From: Hymenobacter psoromatis
Lineage (GTDB): Bacteria > Bacteroidota > Bacteroidia > Cytophagales > Hymenobacteraceae
Assembly (NCBI GenBank): GCA_001596155.1
Contig: CP014771.1
Location: forward strand, 2,790,001 to 2,854,000
DNA: 64,000 nucleotides
Direction: 5' to 3'
The notes under the pieces were generated by a model that was not told the DNA's origin, made no database searches, and was given only the letters and a program-made list of their open reading frames with translations. Shown here piece by piece: positions 39,776 to 47,756 of the stretch (the stretch's first letter is position 1; each line of letters opens with the position of its first letter). Position numbers and translations under genes: made by a program.

Positions 39776-41359
39776 TTACTTAGCCGCGTAGCCGGCGGCC
39801 ACGTCCTTGGCCGTTTGGCGAATAGCCCCCGTCACCGAGTCATCCAGCTTGCCGGCTTTCAGCGCTTTGAGCACCTCGGGGTTGCGGGCGTTCATTACCT
39901 GGCGAAACTCCGTTTCGAACTCCCGCACCCGGTTCACGGGCACGGTGTCGAGCAGGCCGTTGGTAGAGGCGTAGATAATGGCTACCTGGTCTTCCACCTT
40001 CACGGGCGAAAACTGGGGCTGCTTCAGAATCTCGAGGTTGCGGCGGCCGCGCTCAATGGTGAGCTTGGTCGAAGCATCGAGGTCCGAGCCGAACTTGGCA
40101 AAAGCTTCCAGCTCGCGGAACTGCGCCTGGTCGAGCTTCAGCGTGCCCGCGACCTTCTTCATCGACTTAATCTGGGCATTGCCACCCACCCGGCTTACCG
40201 AGATACCCACGTTGATAGCGGGGCGCACGCCGGAGTTGAAGAGGTTGGTTTCGAGGAAAATCTGCCCGTCCGTAATCGAGATGACGTTGGTCGGAATATA
40301 GGCCGATACGTCGCCCGCCTGCGTCTCGATGATGGGGAGGGCCGTGAGCGAGCCACCGCCTTTCACCAGTGGCTTCAGGCTATCGGGCAGGTCATTCATG
40401 TTGCGCGCAATCTCATCCGAAGCGTTGATTTTAGCGGCGCGCTCCAACAGGCGGCTGTGCAGGTAAAACACGTCGCCGGGGTAGGCTTCGCGTCCCGGAG
40501 GACGACGCAGCAGCAACGAAACCTCGCGGTAGGCCACGGCCTGCTTCGACAAGTCGTCATATACTACCAGCGCCGGGCGGCCCGTGTCGCGGAAGTACTC
40601 ACCGATGGCGGCTCCCGTGAAAGGCGCGTAGAACTGCATCGGCGCGGGGTCAGAGGCCGAAGCCGACACGACCACCGTGTAGTCCATCGCCCCACCTTTA
40701 GTCAAAGACTGCACCACCTGGGCTACCGTCGAAGCCTTCTGGCCAATGGCTACGTAGATGCAGAAAACCGGCTCGCCGCGGTCATAAAACTCGCGCTGGT
40801 TCAGGATAGCGTCGAGCGCTACCGTCGATTTGCCGGTCTGGCGGTCGCCAATAATCAGCTCGCGCTGGCCGCGGCCAATCGGAATCATGGCGTCGATAGC
40901 CTTAATACCCGTTTGCAGCGGCTCGGTTACGGGCTGACGGAAGATTACGCCGGGCGCTTTGCGCTCCAGAGGCATCTCGTAGGTCTGGCCCTGGATGGGA
41001 CCACGGCCGTCGATGGGCTGGCCCAGCGTGTTTACCACGCGGCCCACAATGCCCTCGCCCACCTGGATGGAGGCAATCTTCTTGGTCCGGCGCACGGTAG
41101 CGCCTTCTTTAATATCGCCGTATTCGCCGAGCATTACGGCACCTACGTTATCTTCTTCCAAGTTCAGCACCAGCGCTTGCAGGCCGTTTTCGAACTCAAT
41201 CAGCTCGCCCGACTGCGCGTGCGACAAGCCGTAGATGCGGGCCACGCCGTCGCCGACCTGGAGCACCGTGCCGACCTCTTCGAGCTCGGCGGCCGATTTG
41301 AAATTGGACAGCTGCTGCCGCAGGATGGCGGATACTTCGTCCGGGCGTACTTCTGCCAT
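39776..41359 (-). CDS. atpA: ATP synthase alpha subunit
   Basis: Non-catalytic nucleotide-binding subunit of F1. 527 residues with the Walker A loop GDRQTGKST, the region [14 protein letters not shown], the Arg-finger region [15 protein letters not shown] and a typical C-terminal helical domain. It starts [17 protein letters not shown], eight bases after the atpH stop. Length is normal. Confidence 0.98.
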   Translation of the reverse strand: MAEVRPDEVSAILRQQLSNFKSAAELEEVGTVLQVGDGVARIYGLSHAQSGELIEFENGLQALVLNLEEDNVGAVMLGEYGDIKEGATVRRTKKIASIQVGEGIVGRVVNTLGQPIDGRGPIQGQTYEMPLERKAPGVIFRQPVTEPLQTGIKAIDAMIPIGRGQRELIIGDRQTGKSTVALDAILNQREFYDRGEPVFCIYVAIGQKASTVAQVVQSLTKGGAMDYTVVVSASASDPAPMQFYAPFTGAAIGEYFRDTGRPALVVYDDLSKQAVAYREVSLLLRRPPGREAYPGDVFYLHSRLLERAAKINASDEIARNMNDLPDSLKPLVKGGGSLTALPIIETQAGDVSAYIPTNVISITDGQIFLETNLFNSGVRPAINVGISVSRVGGNAQIKSMKKVAGTLKLDQAQFRELEAFAKFGSDLDASTKLTIERGRRNLEILKQPQFSPVKVEDQVAIIYASTNGLLDTVPVNRVREFETEFRQVMNARNPEVLKALKAGKLDDSVTGAIRQTAKDVAAGYAAK

Positions 41360-41367
41360 AATAAGGA

Positions 41368-41931
41368 TTAGTTTAAGCTAGGTTGGTAAGTATTGTCGGC
41401 CAGGGCCGTGCGCAGGCGGCGCAGGTTGCCTTTAACCGAGTCGTCAATCTGCTGGTCGCCCACGCGCAGCACGAAGCCGCCAATCAGCGAGGCATCCACT
41501 TCTTCGATGAGCGAAACGTCTTTCAGACCCGTTTGCTGCTTCACCATCTTCTCGATTTCGGCCCGAGTGGCGGGGGTGAGGGGGGTAGCTGAAGTTACCT
41601 CCGCCACCTGCACGCCCATTAGAGAATTATACTGAATCAGGAATTCGCTGCCGATGAATTCCAGCGCATCCTCGCGGTTTTTGCTGGTCAGAATCTGAAA
41701 AAAGCGCATCAGTGTCTCCGACACTTTGCCTTGGAAAATGGCGGTCAGGATGCTAAGCTTTTTGTCGTGCTTCACAATCGGGTTGCGCAACAACAAACGC
41801 AGGTCGCGGCTGCCGGCCATCGTAGCGGCCAGCAGGTCCATATCCTGCTTGATTATTGGCAAGGTGCCCATTTCCTGCGCCAAGTCCAACAAGGACTTAG
41901 CATAGCGGGCGGCTACTCGTTGGTCGGCCAT
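41368..41931 (-). CDS. atpH: ATP synthase delta subunit
   Basis: Links F1 to the peripheral stalk. 187 residues starting [20 protein letters not shown], with the conserved C-terminal motif [26 protein letters not shown]. Length is normal. It lies between atpF and atpA; the 102-base gap before it contains a heptad array. Confidence 0.96.
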   Translation of the reverse strand: MADQRVAARYAKSLLDLAQEMGTLPIIKQDMDLLAATMAGSRDLRLLLRNPIVKHDKKLSILTAIFQGKVSETLMRFFQILTSKNREDALEFIGSEFLIQYNSLMGVQVAEVTSATPLTPATRAEIEKMVKQQTGLKDVSLIEEVDASLIGGFVLRVGDQQIDDSVKGNLRRLRTALADNTYQPSLN

Positions 41932-41940
41932 TTTAGGTTC

Positions 41941-42030
41941 GTTTTTCGTTTTTCGTCGTTTGTTTTTCGTCGTTTACCACCACCTTACTTAGAGGCACAA
42001 ATAGCGAAAAGCAACCAATGAAAAACGAAA
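41941..42030. repeat. Heptad-word inverted array between atpF and atpH
   Basis: GTTTTTC GTTTTTC GTCGTTT GTTTTTC GTCGTTT (41941-41975) in 7-base steps; the right arm is AAAAGCA ACCAATG AAAAACG AAAAGGC. The arms are partly complementary. Confidence 0.8.
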
Positions 42031-42033
42031 AGG

Positions 42034-42528
42034 CTAATTGAGTTTAACATCTTTCAGATAGTCGTCCACCAGTTTTTGCTGGGCAGCTGGCTCGGCCAGC
42101 TCGCGGCGGAGCACGCGCTCGGCAATGTCCACGCTGAGCTGGGCGGCAGTATTTTTCACCTCGGCCAGGGCCTGGTTTTTTTCCTGCTGAATGGCTTCGC
42201 GGGCTTGCTGGGCGATGCGGTTTGCTTCTTCTACGGCGGTAGTTTTGGCCTGCTCAATGAGTTGGTTGGCGATAGTCTGGCCTTCCTTCAGCATTTGGTC
42301 GCGCTCATGGCGAGCGTCAGCCAGCAGCTTCTCATTGCCGGCCTTCAGGCTTTGCATCTCCAGCTTGGCGTTTTGGGCCATTTTCAGGGCCTCGTCGATG
42401 CTGTCCTCGCGCTCCTTGAGCGAGCTCAGGATAGGCTTCCAGGCAAACCTGGCCAGCAGCAGCAGCAGGATAAGGAAAATAAGGGTTTGCCAAAAGAGCA
42501 AACCGAATTCGGGAGTGATAAGCGACAT
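42034..42528 (-). CDS. atpF: ATP synthase b subunit
   Basis: Peripheral stalk of the enzyme. 164 residues: a membrane helix (FGLLFWQTLIFLILLLLLARF) then a long charged coiled-coil helix (LKEREDSIDEALKMAQNAKLEM to the end, DVKLN). Start ATG at 42528 (MSLITPEFG) matches the family better than an upstream frame at 42576. Confidence 0.95.
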   Translation of the reverse strand: MSLITPEFGLLFWQTLIFLILLLLLARFAWKPILSSLKEREDSIDEALKMAQNAKLEMQSLKAGNEKLLADARHERDQMLKEGQTIANQLIEQAKTTAVEEANRIAQQAREAIQQEKNQALAEVKNTAAQLSVDIAERVLRRELAEPAAQQKLVDDYLKDVKLN

Positions 42529-42659
42529 AAGCGTGGCAATTATCGGGGTGATGATGCCACCGCAAAGCGGCACCAATAAACATCCGGCGGCAGGTAAGTT
42601 GCCAAAGTAATTAGTCGGTTTCTACTTCATAGAATCAACCAAAACTTTAGCCGAACGAA

Positions 42660-42719
42660 AACCCGGCGCGGCTGACCTCTTCTCGTTTAATTACGAAGAA
42701 GGAGCCAGCCGGCCGGGTT
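42660..42719. promoter_or_regulatory. Stem-loop after atpE
   Basis: AACCCGGC pairs with GCCGGGTT, with an inner GGCTG/CAGCC and CTTCTCG/CGAAGAAG. It lies in the 203-base gap between atpE and atpF and could protect the atpE mRNA, whose product is needed in about tenfold excess. Inference from position. Confidence 0.6.
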
Positions 42720-42731
42720 ATACCGACGCGA

Positions 42732-42992
42732 CTACTTCAGATTCAGCGCGATGAGCAGGCAGACTACAACTGCGAACAAGGCTGCTCCTTCAATCAGAGC
42801 GGCCACGATGAGCATGGCAGTCTGAATTTTGCCCGAAGCTTCTGGCTGACGGCCGATGGCTTCCATAGCGCTACCGCCGATGCGGCCAATACCCAGGCCG
42901 GCACCTATGATAGCCAGACCGGCCCCAATGCCGGCACCCATTACAGCCAGACCAACCGAATTAACAACTTGCAGCAACAACGAAAGAAGCAT
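42732..42992 (-). CDS. atpE: ATP synthase c subunit
   Basis: Proton-carrying ring subunit of F0. 86 residues forming two helices; the first ends GIGAGLAIIGAGLGIGRIGG and the second contains the ion-binding Glu in AALIEGAALFAVV. The polar loop is RQPEASG. The Glu is followed by Gly rather than the Thr seen in sodium-type rings, so proton use is likely. Confidence 0.97.
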   Translation of the reverse strand: MLLSLLLQVVNSVGLAVMGAGIGAGLAIIGAGLGIGRIGGSAMEAIGRQPEASGKIQTAMLIVAALIEGAALFAVVVCLLIALNLK

Positions 42993-43077
42993 GGTAAAAA
43001 AGAAAATGTGTGTAGGGAAAAATTTGAGGGGAGATATAACCTGGCTATCCTACCAGCGAGTGGGCAGCCGGGCTAGG

Positions 43078-44175
43078 TTAGTGAGCCGCGATGTCGGGCT
43101 TGGTGAGGTTAGCGAAGTTGGAGCCGCCCTGCCGCTCTTCGGCAAAGCCGTAGTCGTCGTGCTCATGGCCGGGGCCGTGCGCTTCGTCGTGGTGCTCTTC
43201 GAGGGCGCCGCCAATATACATGGCAGTCAGCAGCGTAAAGATGTAAGCCTGCAAAATAGCTACCAACAGCTCCAATACACTGATAAACAAGCCGAACGGC
43301 ACAGAAAACAAACCCGTAACTGCCGAGCGGAAGATGAATATGAGGCTGATAAAGCTCAGGATAATGATGTGGCCGGCCGTGATGTTAGCAAACAGCCGGA
43401 CGGCCAGCGAGAAAGGCTTCACAATTACGCCAACCAACTCGACCGGAATCATGATGATTCTTAGGGGTAGGGGCACGCCGGGCGTCCAAAAAATGTGCGT
43501 CCAGTAGTTTTTGTTGCTACTAAAAAGTGTCACAATCAGCGTCAAAACCGCCAGCATGGCCGTTACCGCTACGTTGCCGGTGAGGTTGGCCGCGCCGGGT
43601 GTGAGGCCCAGCAGATTATTAAACCAGATAAAGAAGAAAACAGTGAGTAAATACGGCATGTAGCGCTCGTACTTGGGGCCGATGCTCTTCTTGGCTATTT
43701 CGTCGCGGATAAAAATGACGAAGGGCTCCAGAAAGCCTTGCAGGCCGGAAGGGGCCTGGCCAACGCGGTGCTTATATGTCCGGGCAACCGAGACAAATAC
43801 AATAAGCAGCATGAGGCTGCTCATGGCCAGGGCGGCGACGTTTTTGGTAATGGAGAAGTCGTAAACCTTGCTGCCGTCGAGGCTAACCAGCTTCTCGTCT
43901 TCGAGCTTGAAGTTGCCGTTAGTTTTGCCTTCGGCTACTTTTTCAGAGGAGAAAACCGAGAGACCTTTACTAGGCTGGTATGCTATTATAGGAAAATAGC
44001 TAACAAAGTTACCGTTGTCGGTGCTGAACCAGTGCCACTCGTGCGAGTCGGCCACGTGATGCAAAATAACTTCGCTGGGATTGAAAGCTGCCTCCTTTTT
44101 GCCCGTTTCACCCGGTTCGGCCGCAAAACCGCCGAACGTACACAAGCAGAGAAAGAGAGTAAGTAACCGCTTCAT
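43078..44175 (-). CDS. atpB: ATP synthase a subunit
   Basis: Proton channel of F0. 365 residues. A signal peptide (MKRLLTLFLCLCTFGGFA) and a long periplasmic domain precede the membrane helices, a form typical of Bacteroidota. The essential Arg lies in FSLAVRLFANITAGHIIILS. The C-terminus is a His/Glu-rich tail (EEHHDEAHGPGHEHDD). ATG at 44175 chosen for the signal peptide. It lies 85 bases before atpE. Confidence 0.96.
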   Translation of the reverse strand: MKRLLTLFLCLCTFGGFAAEPGETGKKEAAFNPSEVILHHVADSHEWHWFSTDNGNFVSYFPIIAYQPSKGLSVFSSEKVAEGKTNGNFKLEDEKLVSLDGSKVYDFSITKNVAALAMSSLMLLIVFVSVARTYKHRVGQAPSGLQGFLEPFVIFIRDEIAKKSIGPKYERYMPYLLTVFFFIWFNNLLGLTPGAANLTGNVAVTAMLAVLTLIVTLFSSNKNYWTHIFWTPGVPLPLRIIMIPVELVGVIVKPFSLAVRLFANITAGHIIILSFISLIFIFRSAVTGLFSVPFGLFISVLELLVAILQAYIFTLLTAMYIGGALEEHHDEAHGPGHEHDDYGFAEERQGGSNFANLTKPDIAAH

Positions 44176-44208
44176 TAATATGGAGTAAAATCCAAGCTCG
44201 ACCATAAA

Positions 44209-44622
44209 TTATTCACTTTCCGGGAGGGACTTGGCTGAAAACGGGCGCAAGTTACTAAAAATAGCCCATATTTCAAACCCAGCACACAGAAAATAGGCTA
44301 GGAAGAATGCACCAAGGAAGGTGAGTAAGTCGTGATTTCCGGTCAAGCCGCTCCGAAAAAAATAAAGTAATACCATCCCAACACCCACCGCCAGCCGCAG
44401 CCCTACCCCCCCAAAATAGGCCGCCAGGAAGTTATCGGGCGAGCGCCGGGTGTACCACGCCGTGAACCAATAAGCGAGTAGGGTGAGCCCCAGCAGTACG
44501 CCTAAGATGGCCGGGGCCAGCGGGTTTATTACTACCCTGCCAAAGCCCGCCCGCAGTCCAAACAGCACCGCGAAACAAGCCAGTGCGAAGGCTAGAAAAT
44601 GGGTTAAAAAACGACTGTTCAT
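44209..44622 (-). CDS. AtpI-like membrane protein of the atp operon
   Basis: 137 residues with four membrane helices (FLAFALACFAVLFGLRAG, LAPAILGVLLGLTLLAYWFTAW, FGGVGLRLAVGVGMVLLYFF, FLGAFFLAYFLCAGFEIWAIF). By position, immediately before atpB, and by topology it fits the AtpI accessory proteins that help assemble the c ring or import magnesium; sequence identity to AtpI is not evident. A CAAAGGTC (GACCTTTG on the minus strand) promoter-like box lies at 44648-44655. Confidence 0.78.
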   Translation of the reverse strand: MNSRFLTHFLAFALACFAVLFGLRAGFGRVVINPLAPAILGVLLGLTLLAYWFTAWYTRRSPDNFLAAYFGGVGLRLAVGVGMVLLYFFRSGLTGNHDLLTFLGAFFLAYFLCAGFEIWAIFSNLRPFSAKSLPESE

Positions 44623-44740
44623 ACGCGGAAAATCTCGGGCCGAAAGACAAAGGTCGGCACGAATCGGTGCCCCGCCACGCAAAAGCCCCGCCAGCCAACG
44701 CCAGCGGGGCCACATGAAGCCTGGATGAAGAATCACAAAG

Positions 44741-45988
44741 CTACAACGAGCGGTACTCGAACCGGACGCGTCCTACCCCCCCGGTGGTGCTCGGCTTGAG
44801 GGCCAGAATGCGCAGGAGCATGACCTCCGGGGTGCCGCGCAGGCGCACGGCATACACGTCGCCCACGGCGGGCGTGCCCAGGTCGGCGCTGGCCGTGTTT
44901 TGGTAAAGCAGCGTGCCGATGGCGTTGGCGCTGGCCGTGGCGTAGGGGGTAGCGGCCAGCTGGGCGGTGGTGAGCTTATAGTAGCGGGTCGGGTTGGACG
45001 TGTTGAGCGTGAGGGTGCCGGTGCTCGACAGGCCATTCACCTGCAAGTCTTTGGCCGTCACGGCATTGGCAGCGGGCTCGTTGAGACTGGTTACCAAGTT
45101 GAAAGCCAATGAATCGGTCGATAGGCCGCCGCCAAAGCTCACCCGGCCCTGGCGGGTGGTTTTGAGGGGGGTAGGCGCGCCCACGGACAGCGGGGGGGTC
45201 GTGAGCGTGGTAGAAGTGCTCTGGGCAAACGCCATGAATATGAACGTGGCCCCGCCGCCCGCCGCGCCGGGGGGCACGCGCAGGTCGATGGTACGCTTGT
45301 TTTCGACGCCGGCGGTGGGCGTTTTGATAACGCCCTGCCGCAGCAGCGGTCCGGCAGTGCCCACGCGGGCGTAGTACACGAGGCTGTCCACGTTCTTGAA
45401 CAGATTAGGAGCCAGCCCGGTAGCGGTCGAGACGCCGCCCGCGTTCAGGGTCACGGCGTAGCCAATGAGGTCGCCTTCGCTCTGCGCGGTGGCACTGAGG
45501 CCGTTGCGGTAGGTGGCGGCGGGGCTGCCGAAAATCAGCGTGGGCGGGTTGGCCACCTGGTAGGTGAAGCGCCGCAACCGCGTGCCGCCGGCGAAGGTGA
45601 GCGTGACATCGACGCGCACCATCGTGCCGATGGGGTAGGCGGCGGGCACCACGTAGGGCACGGTTTGGGCCGTCGATTGCAGCGTCGGGTTGAAGGTGCC
45701 GCCGGCCGGGTAGCTGCCCGCCTGCGCCGAGTCGGTTTTGGTGGCCTGGAAAACCGTGATGGTCGTCAGGTTGTCGGGCGCGTTGAAGAGGGCCGTTACC
45801 GGGATGGTTTCGCCGGGCGCGTACTTGGCGTTAAACGTTGGGTTGAGGGTAGCAGGCCCCAGAATACCCAGGTTGAAAAAGCCCGGCGCGGCCACGGGCT
45901 GGTAAAAGGTCGGGATATCTTTTTTACAGCCCGCCAGCAAGGCCAGGCCCGCCAGCAAAGGCAGTAGATTTTTATTTAAAATTTTCAT
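44741..45988 (-). CDS. Lipoprotein downstream of SusD, possible surface glycan/protein-binding protein
   Basis: A 415-residue lipoprotein (signal ending LALLAGC). It has several beta-sandwich-like segments (TYQVANPPTLIFGSPAATY, FIFMAFAQSTSTTLTTPPL) and repeated Thr/Ser-rich strands, and ends GRVRFEYRSL. It has no recognised catalytic motif. The position 28 bases after the SusD gene is that of SusE/SusF-type outer-membrane lipoproteins, so a ligand-binding role is inferred. Start ATG at 45988; a TTG two codons upstream is less likely. Confidence 0.72.
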   Translation of the reverse strand: MKILNKNLLPLLAGLALLAGCKKDIPTFYQPVAAPGFFNLGILGPATLNPTFNAKYAPGETIPVTALFNAPDNLTTITVFQATKTDSAQAGSYPAGGTFNPTLQSTAQTVPYVVPAAYPIGTMVRVDVTLTFAGGTRLRRFTYQVANPPTLIFGSPAATYRNGLSATAQSEGDLIGYAVTLNAGGVSTATGLAPNLFKNVDSLVYYARVGTAGPLLRQGVIKTPTAGVENKRTIDLRVPPGAAGGGATFIFMAFAQSTSTTLTTPPLSVGAPTPLKTTRQGRVSFGGGLSTDSLAFNLVTSLNEPAANAVTAKDLQVNGLSSTGTLTLNTSNPTRYYKLTTAQLAATPYATASANAIGTLLYQNTASADLGTPAVGDVYAVRLRGTPEVMLLRILALKPSTTGGVGRVRFEYRSL

Positions 45989-46015
45989 AGACAAGCAAAT
46001 GCAAGGGGTGAAAAC

Positions 46016-47581
46016 CTACGGCATGTCAAACCACAGGGGCTTGGTCACGTAGTCGTCGTTGGTAGTAGCGCCGGCGTCGCTGAAGAGCTTGGCCACGGCG
46101 TTGGGGTTGTAGAGCAACTCGGTGGCACCCGGCAGCAGGCGGCGGGGGTAGCGCAGCTTGGGGTCGGTCTGGCCCGCCACCACGGGGTTCACGGTGCGGG
46201 TCGGGTACACGAAATTGACGTAGATGGCGGGGTCAAAATCGAGCCGGCGCAGGTCCGACCACGAGTCGGGATTCAGAAACATGGCAATGTATTTCTGCTC
46301 CATGATGGGGCGCAGCGTGGTGAGGTCGGCCTCCGTCTGGGGCACGGCGGCGGAGGCGAGGTAGGCGCTGATTTGGGTGGCGGAAATGACCGGGAACGTC
46401 ACGGCCGGCACGGCGTTGCTACCCCCCTGCCCCACCTTGGCCATGTGCGCCCGAATGCCTTCTTTGAGCGAAGCCAGCGCCAGCGTCTTGTTGCCCGCCC
46501 GAAAGGCGGCCTCGGCCTGAATGAACTTCAGCTCGTGGTAGGTGATGGCCTCAAAATAGCCCAGGTCGCGGGCGTACCAGCTGCCATAAAAGTCGGTGTA
46601 GGTGGAGCCGGGCGTGATGTTGGTGCCGGCGGCCGTGCCCGCGCCGGGGTCCACGCCGGTGCTGGTGGTGGGCACCAGAATGCCGAAGCGCGGGTCGGTG
46701 ACGCCCGGAAATGTGGTGCCGTTCAGGTATTTCACCACGTTGCTAGAGAACACGGCGGTGCCGAAGTTCGAGCGCGTGGTGCCAAAGATGTTGGTTGTGT
46801 TCACGAGCGGGGCCACGGCCACCTGAAAGTTGATTTGCGCGTCGTCGGCAGTCGAGGTAAAGCCTTTGTCGCAGAGGGCGAGCACGGCGGCGGGGCTGTA
46901 GCTGGCCTTTTTGGTGAGGTGCTGAGCCTGGCGCGCCTTGAGGGAGTAGGCCAGGCGCACCCATTTGGCAGGGTCGCCCTTGTAGAGAATGTCGCCGCTC
47001 TCGCTGGGCGAGGTGGCGTAGAAGGCGCGGAAATTGGCGCTCGCGGGCTTCGATAATTCTACTACCCCCTCGTCGCAGAGCTGGTTGATGACATCGTAGA
47101 TGGACTGCTGCGAATCGTATTTGGGCGTGTAGTTGGCACCGCCCTGGTAGGCCTCGGTGTAGGGCACGTCGCCGAGCATATCGGTGACGTGCGCCAGGAT
47201 GAGCGCCTGCATAATCTTGCCCGCGCCCACGTAGTACACCGACCCCTCAGCCTGGGCCACCTGAATCATTTGCGGAATGTTGCCGCCCGAGTAGAAATAC
47301 GAGTAGTTGAACGTGTTGGTGCTCTGCGCATTGGTGAAGTAATACTGGTCGTTGCCGCCGCTGTTGGCGGTGCGGCTCACCACATACTGCGTGATGTAGG
47401 GCGTGCGCAGGGCCGTGAACATCTGCGTTTGAATGCCATTGGAGATGACGTTGGGCAGCAGGAAGTTAGGCGTTGACACGACCGGATTGTTCGGGTTGCT
47501 GTTCACGTCAAGGTACTTCTCGCACGAGGTCAGCGCCGCCGAGGCCCCGAGCAGGCTTAGGAACAGGAGATATTTTTTCAT
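46016..47581 (-). CDS. SusD/RagB-family nutrient-binding lipoprotein
   Basis: 521 residues with a lipoprotein signal (LTSCEKYLDVN). This is the SusD-like lid that closes over the SusC channel and presents substrate. Typical segments are NNPVVSTPNFLLPNVISNG, VVSRTANSGGNDQYYF, VLIGDVPYTEAYQ-like ML(GDVPYTEAYQGG) and the C-terminal LRRLDFDPA.YVNFV, KLRYPRRLLPG. It belongs with the SusC gene upstream; a palindrome separates them. Substrate unknown; no carbohydrase is adjacent, so peptides or sugars are both possible. ATG at 47581 begins the lipoprotein signal. Confidence 0.93.
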   Translation of the reverse strand: MKKYLLFLSLLGASAALTSCEKYLDVNSNPNNPVVSTPNFLLPNVISNGIQTQMFTALRTPYITQYVVSRTANSGGNDQYYFTNAQSTNTFNYSYFYSGGNIPQMIQVAQAEGSVYYVGAGKIMQALILAHVTDMLGDVPYTEAYQGGANYTPKYDSQQSIYDVINQLCDEGVVELSKPASANFRAFYATSPSESGDILYKGDPAKWVRLAYSLKARQAQHLTKKASYSPAAVLALCDKGFTSTADDAQINFQVAVAPLVNTTNIFGTTRSNFGTAVFSSNVVKYLNGTTFPGVTDPRFGILVPTTSTGVDPGAGTAAGTNITPGSTYTDFYGSWYARDLGYFEAITYHELKFIQAEAAFRAGNKTLALASLKEGIRAHMAKVGQGGSNAVPAVTFPVISATQISAYLASAAVPQTEADLTTLRPIMEQKYIAMFLNPDSWSDLRRLDFDPAIYVNFVYPTRTVNPVVAGQTDPKLRYPRRLLPGATELLYNPNAVAKLFSDAGATTNDDYVTKPLWFDMP

Positions 47582-47637
47582 CGGGTAGGATACTTTTGGA
47601 AGGAAGAGCCGGCCACCTGGCGTTGCTGGAAAATAGG

Positions 47638-47727
47638 CTGTCATTGCGAGCCTGCGAAGCAATCGCCCCAGAACGATTCCAGAACGAGCCGTTCTGGGGC
47701 GATTGCTTCGCAGGCTCGCAATGACAG
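47638..47727. repeat. Palindrome, GTCATTGCGAGC family, between susC and susD
   Basis: An almost perfect inverted repeat of about 40-base arms (CTGTCATTGCGAGCCTGCGA at the left end and its complement at the right). It lies within the operon and would form a long hairpin in the mRNA between the two coding regions. The family differs from the GTCATTCCGAGC one but shares its style. Confidence 0.92.
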
Positions 47728-47756
47728 ACGGCCGGTTCTGCCCTGACTTTTACAAG

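Noticed and set aside
39815..41371. 518-codon plus-strand frame opposite atpA
   Set aside because: The same kind of antisense shadow; atpA on the minus strand is certain.
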